5,724 bases of DNA from Bacilli bacterium. Lineage in GTDB: Bacteria; Bacillota_I; Bacilli_A; RF39; UBA660. The notes below the pieces were generated by a model. It searched no databases, had not been told where the DNA came from, and saw nothing but the letters and a program-made list of their open reading frames with translations. The translations under genes were made by a program, and so were the position numbers. The DNA is taken from contig JAAWDB010000145.1 in assembly GCA_022793555.1 (NCBI GenBank), positions 1 through 5,724 of the forward strand, written 5' to 3'. Shown here piece by piece: positions 1 to 5,702 of the stretch (the first letter of the stretch is position 1; every line of letters starts with the position of its first letter).

Positions 1-242
1 AATTTGGGTTTCTCACTCGCGGGGTTTACCACGTTCCACTTCCCTCGTTTACAAGTTATTCGTCACTTTGGCACATTAGTTCTACTTAAACCGAGGTTAG
101 GTTTGTTCGAAGCCGTTAGTATTGCTACTACCTAGAGTTATTTTTTCCTCTAGCACGAACACTACAATCAATCGCAGATTGTGTGAGCATGGACTTTCCT
201 CAACAGATTTTTCACTGCAGCATTTGTCCAGTTATTATTCAT
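1..242 (-). ncRNA. rnpB: RNase P RNA (B-type), 5' part, truncated by the window edge
   Basis: This is the catalytic RNA of ribonuclease P, which removes 5' leaders from tRNA precursors. Read on the minus strand it follows the Bacillus subtilis RNA from memory. It has GCTGCAG near the 5' end (221-215), the conserved GAGGAAAGTCCATGCTC block (about 201-185), GTAGTGTTCGTGC (about 164-152), a GTGCCAAAGTGACGAA block (about 74-59), and GTGGAACGTGGTAAACCCC followed by GAGAAACCCAAATT at the edge. The GTAGTGTTCGTGC block and overall layout are those of the Bacillus-type (B) RNA. Roughly the first 60% is present, and the 3' part with the closing P1/P4 strands lies off the left edge. The 5' end is estimated at about 234-242 by matching the spacing upstream of GCTGCAG. 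It therefore abuts or slightly overlaps the gpsB stop codon. Identity is very secure, but the exact end is not. Confidence 0.95.
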
Positions 243-567
243 TTTTTCCGTATACTACTTTTTCTAATTGGCTAATTCTCCTTAGTAAATCAATGTTATT
301 CACATTATTACTTCGACTTGTTGATGATTCTTGTGCTTCTAAGATATTTCTTAGTTTGCGGATTTCATTTTTGAGCTTGTTATTTTCCTCAGTTAGTTCA
401 CTAATCATTTTATCTTGTCCCCTGATGATAGTATTATATTCTGTATAATCACGTATGATAATATCGAGATAATTATCTACTTCTTGTGGTCTGTAACCTC
501 TTGCGTCCACTTTGAATTCTTTTTCGTAGATTTCAGAGGGCGTTAAGACGATTTTTTCTTCTACCAT
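235..567 (-). CDS. gpsB: GpsB, cell-division and wall-synthesis adaptor (DivIVA family)
   Basis: GpsB is a small cytosolic coiled-coil adaptor that docks class A PBPs and other wall enzymes at the septum and side wall. The 110-aa product closely follows B. subtilis GpsB (about 98 aa). It has an N-terminal DivIVA domain with SEIYEKEF (11-18), the membrane-contact RGY loop (23-25) and EVDNYLD (29-35). A heptad-rich coiled coil follows (about 34-78), then a Ser/Asn-rich linker (79-90), and a C-terminal multimerisation segment LLRRISQLEKVVYG (94-107). The frame stays open upstream to a TTG at 588, but the ATG at 567 is preferred because AAGGTGA (578-572) precedes it at ribosome-site distance and the B. 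subtilis protein begins at a similar point. D31 and D35 match the acidic groove residues that bind PBP tails in B. subtilis. It lies directly upstream of rnpB, as in Bacillus. Confidence 0.95.
   Translation of the reverse strand: MVEEKIVLTPSEIYEKEFKVDARGYRPQEVDNYLDIIIRDYTEYNTIIRGQDKMISELTEENNKLKNEIRKLRNILEAQESSTSRSNNVNNIDLLRRISQLEKVVYGKNE
249..254 (-). promoter_or_regulatory. Possible -10 box of rnpB inside the gpsB coding end
   Basis: On the minus strand TATACG lies 7 nt before the predicted rnpB 5' end near 242, which is where a -10 element should be. It falls in the Val-Tyr-Gly codons near the end of gpsB. No good -35 is visible at 16-18 nt upstream (AATTAG at best). No terminator separates gpsB from rnpB, so readthrough from the gpsB promoter followed by processing is an equally open route. 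Confidence 0.35.
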
Positions 568-589
568 TCTATCACCTTCTTCGGACAAA

Positions 590-619
590 ATTATACCTTG
601 AAGGATGGGGTTTCGTCAA
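590..619 (-). promoter_or_regulatory. Sigma-A type promoter of gpsB
   Basis: On the minus strand TTGACG (619-614) and a perfect TATAAT (595-590) are separated by 18 bp. This predicts a transcript start near 583 and a short leader of about 16 nt carrying the AAGGTGA ribosome site. It is the best-matching promoter in the window. Both boxes are overlapped by the arms of an inverted repeat (593-624). Confidence 0.8.
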
Positions 620-624
620 GGTAT
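593..624. repeat. Perfect 9-bp inverted repeat over the gpsB promoter
   Basis: ATACCTTGA (593-601) and TCAAGGTAT (616-624) are exact reverse complements with a 14-bp spacer, giving a centre-to-centre distance of 23 bp, about two helical turns. One arm overlaps the -10 and the other the -35 of gpsB. The arms could be the half-sites of a dimeric regulator. The transcribed hairpin, followed on the minus strand by AATTTTG, could instead be a weak terminator for the small frame upstream. Part of the symmetry comes from the promoter boxes themselves. Confidence 0.55.
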
Positions 625-663
625 TGGAAAAACTTCTTCACTTACAGTTTTAACCAAAATTAT

Positions 664-786
664 TCACTTTTTTTTGGAAATAAAGTTATCTTTTTCCATA
701 AGACGATGATATTCTAGTAAAAATGCACTATACTCTACTCGGTTAATCATTTCTTCAAAAATTAAATCAATATTTAAATTATTCAT
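664..786 (-). CDS. Unrecognised small protein, 40 aa
   Basis: An ATG frame of 40 codons ends in TGA. It is preceded by AGAGGTG (797-791) with 4 nt before the ATG, which is as good a ribosome site as those of the known genes here. The product begins MNNLNIDLIFEEM and ends NFISKKK. It is charged, without Cys or a membrane segment, and looks mostly helical (NRVEYSAFLLEYHRLMEKD in the middle). I do not recognise a family. It shares strand with gpsB, which starts about 95 nt downstream with its own promoter between them. In B. subtilis the gene at this place is the larger ypsA, so this is not that gene. It may be a lineage-specific small protein. It could also be a chance frame, although the ribosome site argues against that. 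Confidence 0.6.
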   Translation of the reverse strand: MNNLNIDLIFEEMINRVEYSAFLLEYHRLMEKDNFISKKK

Positions 787-922
787 GAGACACCTCTTCT
801 TCTATTCTAACGAATGAAACAAAAAAATTCTGGATTTCGACAAAAAATAGCAAATGTTTCGGGGATGATTAGCGGTAGCAAAAACGTCGTTTATATAGTA
901 TAATGATGAAAGGTGGTACGGT
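787..922. other. Divergent intergenic region between the small frame and recU
   Basis: This AT-rich stretch separates the minus-strand small gene from plus-strand recU. It holds the ribosome sites of both genes and the likely recU promoter near its right end. AAACG-T-CGTTT (882-892) is a short near-palindrome just before the recU -10. I could not place a convincing promoter for the small frame. TAGAAT and TATACT occur on the minus strand without a matching -35. No RNA gene or LexA-type box was seen. Confidence 0.5.
876..904 (+). promoter_or_regulatory. Probable promoter of recU-ponA
   Basis: A perfect TATAAT (899-904) lies 17 bp downstream of TAGCAA (876-881), a weak -35 matching three of six positions. 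It predicts a start near 911 and a very short leader, with the AAGGTGG ribosome site almost at the 5' end. The overlapping TATATA (892-897) is an alternative -10 that would give a start near 904. Confidence 0.55.
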
Positions 923-1486
923 GTGAAATATCCAAACAACATGGTGAAAAAAAGAGAAAATAATATTTCTTACGGAAATCGAGGAATGGATTTAGAACAT
1001 TTACTTAATCTTTCTAATCGATATTATGAAGAAAAAAATGAGGCTCTTATTTTTAAGAAACCGACCCCGATTGGAATCGTTGATGTTCATTATAGTGAAA
1101 GAGGTAAAGTGATTGATAAGGCTTATTTTAAATCACCTTCAACTTTGGATTATAATGGACTTTACCAAGGAAAATATATTGAATTTGAAGCGAAAGAAAC
1201 GAAACATAAAACTTCTTTTCCTCTTCATAATATTCATCCTCATCAAATTGAGCATATCAGAAGAGTAATATTTCATAATGGCATTGTTTTTTTGGTTGTA
1301 AAAATACAAAATTTAGTATATTTATTAGATGGACAGGATTTTTTAGATTTTATCGATTCAGAAAAACGACAAAGTATTCCCTATTCTTATTTTTTAGAAA
1401 AGGGATATTTGATTAAAGAGAAAATTGATCCACCACTCGATTATTTACGAATTGTTGATCAAGTTTATTTTGGAGGGAACCTATGA
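923..1486 (+). CDS. recU: RecU Holliday junction resolvase
   Basis: RecU is the Gram-positive cytosolic nuclease that recognises and cuts four-way Holliday junctions in recombination and repair, working with RuvAB. The 187-aa product aligns well with B. subtilis RecU (about 206 aa). It has YGNRGMDLE (17-25), KKPTPIGIVDVHY (45-57), AYFKSPSTLDYNG (67-79), the FEAKETK box (88-94), TSFPLHNIHPHQIEH (97-111) and the C-terminal LDYLRIVDQVYF (172-183). The PD-(D/E)xK catalytic set is visible as D76, E89 and K91. It starts at GTG, with AAGGTGG (910-916) 6 nt upstream. The shorter length comes mainly from a trimmed N-terminal tail and a smaller segment before the C-terminus. Its TGA stop overlaps the ponA ATG by 4 nt, so the two are translationally coupled. 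The recU-pbp pairing is conserved in Firmicutes. Confidence 0.96.
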   Translation: MKYPNNMVKKRENNISYGNRGMDLEHLLNLSNRYYEEKNEALIFKKPTPIGIVDVHYSERGKVIDKAYFKSPSTLDYNGLYQGKYIEFEAKETKHKTSFPLHNIHPHQIEHIRRVIFHNGIVFLVVKIQNLVYLLDGQDFLDFIDSEKRQSIPYSYFLEKGYLIKEKIDPPLDYLRIVDQVYFGGNL

Positions 1487-4299
1487 AAAAGTTAAAACTG
1501 AAGAAAAAAATTCAGGGGACAAGAAATACGGTAGAAAATAAATTAAACGAAAGAAAGAAAAAAAGAAAGAAGAAACAAAATAAAGGAAAAGTACTTAATT
1601 TTATTTTAACTTCCTTGATGGTGTTAGGAATTGGAATAGCAAGTTGTGTATTAGCGTTTGGTCTTTATATTATTTTTACAGCACCGGATTTCGATTCAGA
1701 TAAACTATATAATAAGGAAGCTACGGTTTTGTATGACCGAAATGGTGTGGAACTTACCCGGTATGGTGCAGAAAATCGTGTTTTAATTTCTTATAATGAT
1801 TTACCGCAAGTTTTTGTGGATGCTTTAGTTGCTGTTGAGGATTCGCGTTATTTTCAACATAATGGATTTGATGCTGCACGATTTTTAAAAGCTAGTTTTG
1901 GTCAAGCGATGGGTAATTCCGGAGCTGGTGGAGCATCGACATTAACCATGCAACTTGTTAAAAATACTTATACTTCCAGTGAAGCTTCTGGTATTCGAGG
2001 AATTATTCGAAAATTTACCGATATTTATATGGCCGTATTTAAACTTGAAAAAAAATATACGAAAGAAGAAATTTTAGAGTTTTATGTCAATTCTCAAGAG
2101 TTTGGTAGTGGTGGTACTAACTTTGAACACATTAATGGCGTGGAACAAGCTAGTCAAACGTATTTTGGAAAAAGTGTTTCGGACTTAAATTTATCGGAGG
2201 CTAGTTTACTAGTAGGATTATTTAACAATCCTTACCTATATAATCCTTATCGTAATCCAGAAGGGTGTACAAATCGTCGGAATGTAGTTCTTAGTTTAAT
2301 GGAACGTCATGGTTATATTTCTTCAGAACAAAAGGAAGAAGCAATGCAGATTCCGATTCAATCTTTATTAAAGGAACAAAAATCTTCAACCAGTATTAAT
2401 CCTTATCAACCATTTATTCAATATGTTATTGATGAGGTAAAAGATCGTACAGGACTAGATCCTTATGTCGTTCCAATGGCCATTTATACGACACTTGATA
2501 CGAATATTCAAAATGTTGTTAATGATGTCCAAAATGGAGTTACTTATAAATTTAAAGATGATAAAGATCAAGTAGGAATCGCGGTAACAAGTGTTAGTGA
2601 TGGCTCTATTTTGGCACTAGGTGCGGGACGAAATTATGTTGCCAAAGGAATCAACCGAGCTTTATTAAAAAAACAACCAGGGTCAACGGCGAAACCAATT
2701 TTCGATTATGGACCTTTGATAGAATATAATAATGTTTCGACGGCTCATCAATTTTTTGACGAACCTTACACTTATAGTGATGGCAAGACAAAAATTAATA
2801 ACTGGGATGGAAAGTATTGGGGACTTAGTGATTTACGACGAGTTCTAATTGACTCTCGTAATATTCCAGCGGTTCAAGCTTTTCAACAAGTAGAGAAAGA
2901 TAAAATTACCGAGTTCGTTCATAATTTGGGAATCGATTACGGCGATACTTTATATGAATCAATCGCTATTGGAGGTTTAGAAGTAATGAGTCCACTAGAA
3001 GCTTCTGCGGCTTATTCGGCTTTTGCACGAGGTGGATATTATATTGAACCTTATTCTTATTCGAAAATTGTTTATTTAGAAACGGGAAAAGAAGAAGAAT
3101 ATAAATATGAGAAAAAGCGAGCAATGAGTGAAGAAACGGCTTATTTGATTACGAATATTTTAGTTGAAGGTGGATCTAGCGCTTATAATGTTGGAGGTAG
3201 AATGCGTGTTAGTAATAGTGATATTGCTGCCAAAGGTGGAACAACGAATATTACCAATTCGATAGCTAGTCAATATGGATGGCCAAGTTACGCGACACCT
3301 GATCACTGGAATGTAACCTACTCTACCGATTATTGTATTGCATTATGGTATGGTTATGATAAGAAAGAAAATGGCTATTATTTAACGAGTAATATTGGAA
3401 CCGCTGCTAGAAAAGGTATGATGGAGCAAATTGCGAATAAGATTTATCAACCTAATAAACGTTTTACTAGACCAGATGGCATTGTTGAGGTTACGGTAGA
3501 AAAAGAGACTATTCCACTGCAACTTGCTAGTGAATTTACACCTGGGGAATATAAAATGACGGCTCTTTATAAAAAAGGAACCGAACCTACTGAGATATCA
3601 ACAAGATTTGCAACATTAGATGCACCGACTGGTGGTAAAGCTTTAGTTAAAGACCAACAAATTGAAATTTCTTGGAATGCTATCGCAACACCAGCAGCGA
3701 TTGATGCAAGTTCTTTAACAACCTATTTTAACGAAAATTATGGACAATGGGCCGAGAAATATTATGGTCAAAGAATTGGTTATAATAATTCTAGTATTGG
3801 GACAATTGGTTACCAAGTTTATCTAGAAAATAATGGTAACTTACAAAGTCTTGGATATACCAATAATAACTATTTTAAATGGAATGCACCAACCTCTGGA
3901 AACTATACGTTTGTAGTAAAAAGTGCTTATAGCATTTTTAAGAATAATATGAGTAATGGTTTAACGATTAAAGCATCTGTGACTTCTGGTGGTGGAAGTA
4001 CGAATCCTGACCCAAGTGAAGGAGAAAAAAAATTAGAAGCTTCTTTAAATGGAAGTGCCAGTGTGTGTGTGAAATTAAACGAGAAATTTATTGATTTAAA
4101 AACACCAGTAAAAGTCATGTATGATGGAAAAGATGTAACGAGTGAAGCGAAAATCGAAGCCAATACCAATATTGATACTTCTACGAAAAAAAGTACTACC
4201 CTTACCTATCGAATTACTTATAACGGAAAAACAACAAGCGTAAATCGCACAATCAATGTTTGTGATAGTTGTAATAATAATGGAACTTGTGCAAGTTAA
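1483..4299 (+). CDS. ponA: Class A penicillin-binding protein (PBP1-type transglycosylase/transpeptidase)
   Basis: This bifunctional enzyme polymerises lipid II into glycan strands and cross-links their peptides outside the membrane. The 938 aa comprise a very basic cytosolic tail (1-36), one membrane anchor (about 38-66), a GT51 domain (about 80-290), a transpeptidase (about 350-655), an FN3-like domain (about 712-832), a Gly/Pro/Ser linker (833-848) and a bacterial Ig-like domain (about 851-927) with a tail containing CDSC and GTC. GT51 motifs are EDSRYFQHNG with catalytic E119, GASTLTMQLVKN (150-161) and RKFTD (176-180), where the usual RKxxE glutamate is Asp. Transpeptidase motifs are SxxK at S401/K404 and SRN at 458-460. 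The third box is KGGT (584-587) in place of KTGT/KSGT. GGAGGG (1472-1477) lies 5 nt before the ATG, which overlaps the recU stop. A terminator follows. B. subtilis PBP1 also has a C-terminal FN3 domain, but the second Ig-like module with four Cys is additional. Enzyme class is certain. Confidence 0.97.
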   Translation: MKKLKLKKKIQGTRNTVENKLNERKKKRKKKQNKGKVLNFILTSLMVLGIGIASCVLAFGLYIIFTAPDFDSDKLYNKEATVLYDRNGVELTRYGAENRVLISYNDLPQVFVDALVAVEDSRYFQHNGFDAARFLKASFGQAMGNSGAGGASTLTMQLVKNTYTSSEASGIRGIIRKFTDIYMAVFKLEKKYTKEEILEFYVNSQEFGSGGTNFEHINGVEQASQTYFGKSVSDLNLSEASLLVGLFNNPYLYNPYRNPEGCTNRRNVVLSLMERHGYISSEQKEEAMQIPIQSLLKEQKSSTSINPYQPFIQYVIDEVKDRTGLDPYVVPMAIYTTLDTNIQNVVNDVQNGVTYKFKDDKDQVGIAVTSVSDGSILALGAGRNYVAKGINRALLKKQPGSTAKPIFDYGPLIEYNNVSTAHQFFDEPYTYSDGKTKINNWDGKYWGLSDLRRVLIDSRNIPAVQAFQQVEKDKITEFVHNLGIDYGDTLYESIAIGGLEVMSPLEASAAYSAFARGGYYIEPYSYSKIVYLETGKEEEYKYEKKRAMSEETAYLITNILVEGGSSAYNVGGRMRVSNSDIAAKGGTTNITNSIASQYGWPSYATPDHWNVTYSTDYCIALWYGYDKKENGYYLTSNIGTAARKGMMEQIANKIYQPNKRFTRPDGIVEVTVEKETIPLQLASEFTPGEYKMTALYKKGTEPTEISTRFATLDAPTGGKALVKDQQIEISWNAIATPAAIDASSLTTYFNENYGQWAEKYYGQRIGYNNSSIGTIGYQVYLENNGNLQSLGYTNNNYFKWNAPTSGNYTFVVKSAYSIFKNNMSNGLTIKASVTSGGGSTNPDPSEGEKKLEASLNGSASVCVKLNEKFIDLKTPVKVMYDGKDVTSEAKIEANTNIDTSTKKSTTLTYRITYNGKTTSVNRTINVCDSCNNNGTCAS

Positions 4300-4321
4300 A
4301 GACGATTTTTCGTCTTTTTTT
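4298..4321 (+). terminator. Rho-independent terminator of recU-ponA
   Basis: AAAGACGA (4298-4305) and TCGTCTTT (4310-4317) form a perfect 8-bp stem with a TTTT loop. With the T's of the 3' arm the hairpin ends in seven T's (4315-4321). The stem begins within the ponA stop codon. Confidence 0.9.
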
Positions 4322-4329
4322 GTTATAAT
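4321..4329 (+). promoter_or_regulatory. Extended -10 promoter of the HAD gene
   Basis: TGTTATAAT is a perfect extended -10 (TGn plus TATAAT at 4324-4329). There is no recognisable -35, as expected for this promoter class. The predicted start near 4336 gives a leader of about 15 nt with the GAGGTGAG ribosome site (4340-4347). The first T of the element is the last T of the ponA terminator. Confidence 0.65.
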
Positions 4330-4350
4330 TAACTAGTATGAGGTGAGAAT

Positions 4351-5061
4351 ATGGCTATTCGCTATTTTATTTATGATTTAGATGATACATTAGTTAGTGA
4401 TATTTTAAATCAACAAGGCGCGTTTAAAGCGTTATTAAAATTTATGAAAATACCCTATACGGATGAGTTATTTTTACGCTGGCATCAATTTGATCGCGAT
4501 TATTGGGGCAAGGAAATTTATAAAACGATTTCCATTCCTTTGGAATATCAAAAAAACAAAGAAAGTTATACGGAATATGTACGAAGTCAACGTTTTTCTC
4601 TCTTTTTTGATTGTCTTCTTCCCTACTCTCCTTTTTTATTAAATCGCGTGTATCAAAACGGATTATTTGATTCTATTGTGCCAATGGAAGATGCTTATGA
4701 AACAGTATCAACACTAGCTCCACAATTTCCAAGTTATATTGCAACGAATGGCGTATTTGAAGTTGCAAAACATAAGTTAAAAGAAATTCGACTGGAAGAT
4801 TTTTTTCAAGATATTTTTTCGGCGGATATGACTAGCCATACGGTGACAAAAGCCCGACTAGAATTTTGGGAAGAATTGATCGAAACTTTCCACATAAAAG
4901 ATACCCAAGAGTATTTAGTTATTGGCGATAATTACCGCGATGATGTGTGTGTACCAAAACAACTAGGGTTTCAAACTTGTTGGCTTAGCTCGAAAGAAAT
5001 TCCTAATTTTCAAGGAGATTATCAAATTAAACGTTTACGTGAATTAAAAAAAATCGTCTAA
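4351..5061 (+). CDS. HAD superfamily hydrolase (subfamily I phosphatase-like)
   Basis: This is a predicted cytosolic Mg-dependent phosphatase of the haloacid dehalogenase superfamily, 236 aa. Motif I is YDLDDTL with nucleophile D9 and acid/base D11. Motif II is the Thr of ATNG (T132). Motif III is probably K167 in TVTKARLEFW. Motif IV is GDNYRDD (192-198), giving the metal-binding D193 and D197. The helical cap is about residues 15-100, rich in aromatic residues. The layout recalls the YjjG/YfnB nucleotidase-like group, but motif III lacks the common KP and the substrate cannot be read from sequence. A nucleotide or sugar phosphate is typical for the family. The ATG follows GAGGTGAG (4340-4347). 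The gene has its own promoter after the ponA terminator and converges on nth with overlapping stop codons. In B. subtilis this interval holds unrelated ypp genes. Confidence 0.88.
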   Translation: MAIRYFIYDLDDTLVSDILNQQGAFKALLKFMKIPYTDELFLRWHQFDRDYWGKEIYKTISIPLEYQKNKESYTEYVRSQRFSLFFDCLLPYSPFLLNRVYQNGLFDSIVPMEDAYETVSTLAPQFPSYIATNGVFEVAKHKLKEIRLEDFFQDIFSADMTSHTVTKARLEFWEELIETFHIKDTQEYLVIGDNYRDDVCVPKQLGFQTCWLSSKEIPNFQGDYQIKRLRELKKIV

Positions 5062-5087
5062 AACTTTTCCTGTTTGTTAAGACGATT
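5052..5087 (-). terminator. Probable terminator of nth, built from coding ends
   Basis: AATCGTCT (5052-5059) and AGACGATT (5080-5087) are exact reverse complements, 8 bp, with a 20-nt loop. On the minus strand the second arm runs straight into a T-tract (complement of the A-run at 5046-5053), the shape of an intrinsic terminator for nth. Plus-strand transcripts are followed by A-rich sequence, so it does not suit the HAD gene. One arm lies in the last sense codons of nth and the other in the last codons of the HAD gene. The long loop lowers confidence. Confidence 0.55.
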
Positions 5088-5702
5088 AAAAAGACATTGA
5101 TCACTCAATTTACAATTTTCACATTTTGGATTGCGGCTGGTACACTCATATCGACCAAATAAAACCATTTGATGATGCATTTTACTCCATTTATCTTTGG
5201 GGAATGTTTTCATCAATTTTTTTTCGATTTTTATTACGTCATCTGTAACTTTAGCAAACCCTAATCGTTTTGAGACGCGAGAGACATGAGTATCAACGGC
5301 AAAGCAAGGTTCACCATAAAGATTAGATAAGACGACATTGGCGGTTTTATGACCAACGCCTGATAATGATTCTAGATATTCACGATTATTGGGAACTGTC
5401 CCATTATAGTTTTCTAAAAGAGAAATGGCGATATTTTTTACATACACAGCTTTTCTTGTCATTGTGCCTACGGGACGAATGATATTTTCTAAAACTTTTA
5501 AATCTAATTGACTAATTTCTTTTAAAGTATATTTGGAAAATAGTTCTTTGGTTACGAGATTTACTCTTTTATCGGTACACTGGGCACTTAAAACGACCGC
5601 AATTAATAGTTCATAATCCTTATTATAATTTAATTCACATTGGGCATTCGGATATAGCTCATCTAAATAAGCCATAAAGTTTTCTTTATTCTTCGTTATC
5701 AT
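5058..5702 (-). CDS. nth: Endonuclease III (DNA glycosylase/AP lyase)
   Basis: This base-excision-repair enzyme removes oxidised pyrimidines and cuts at the abasic site. The 214-aa product has the usual length (E. coli Nth is 211 aa) and all key parts. ELLIAVVLSAQCTD lies at 31-44. The helix-hairpin-helix LSGVGHKTA (113-121) carries catalytic K119. AVDTHVSRVSKRLG (135-148) carries catalytic D137. The four Fe-S cysteines C187, C194, C197 and C203 have the canonical C-x6-C-x2-C-x5-C spacing. The loop before the HhH reads GTMTRKA where many homologues have GLYxxKA. The ATG at 5702 gives the same N-terminal length before ELLIA as E. coli Nth but has no clear ribosome site. It lies inside the end of the upstream frame, so translational coupling is likely. 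Met10 (5675) is a less likely alternative. The stop codon overlaps that of the convergent HAD gene. Confidence 0.96.
   Translation of the reverse strand: MITKNKENFMAYLDELYPNAQCELNYNKDYELLIAVVLSAQCTDKRVNLVTKELFSKYTLKEISQLDLKVLENIIRPVGTMTRKAVYVKNIAISLLENYNGTVPNNREYLESLSGVGHKTANVVLSNLYGEPCFAVDTHVSRVSKRLGFAKVTDDVIKIEKKLMKTFPKDKWSKMHHQMVLFGRYECTSRNPKCENCKLSDQCLFNRLNKQEKF

Noticed and set aside
122..448. Plus-strand open frame of 108 codons
   Set aside because: It lies antisense to rnpB and gpsB, both of which are firmly identified, has no ribosome site and encodes a Ser/Leu-rich low-complexity product typical of a shadow frame.
543..554. The 12-mer AATCGTCTTAAC occurs in gpsB and again at the nth end (5076-5087)
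   Set aside because: Both copies are in coding sequence in different contexts, and a single shared 12-mer is weak evidence in AT-rich DNA. No array or regular spacing was seen.
568..588. TTG start seven codons upstream for gpsB
   Set aside because: The AAGGTGA ribosome site sits inside this extension and serves the ATG at 567. The predicted transcript start near 583 would also lie downstream of the TTG.
882..892. AAACG-T-CGTTT near-palindrome as a regulator site for recU
   Set aside because: The arms are only 5 bp, it does not fit the Gram-positive LexA box (CGAAC-N4-GTTCG), and such short symmetry is common by chance.
3927..4169. Minus-strand open frame of 80 codons
   Set aside because: It is antisense to the C-terminal part of ponA, with no ribosome site or recognisable motif.
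4351..5061. Specific assignment of the HAD protein as a pyrimidine nucleotidase
   Set aside because: The core motifs fit the superfamily, but motif III departs from the usual KP form and the cap gives no substrate signature I can read.
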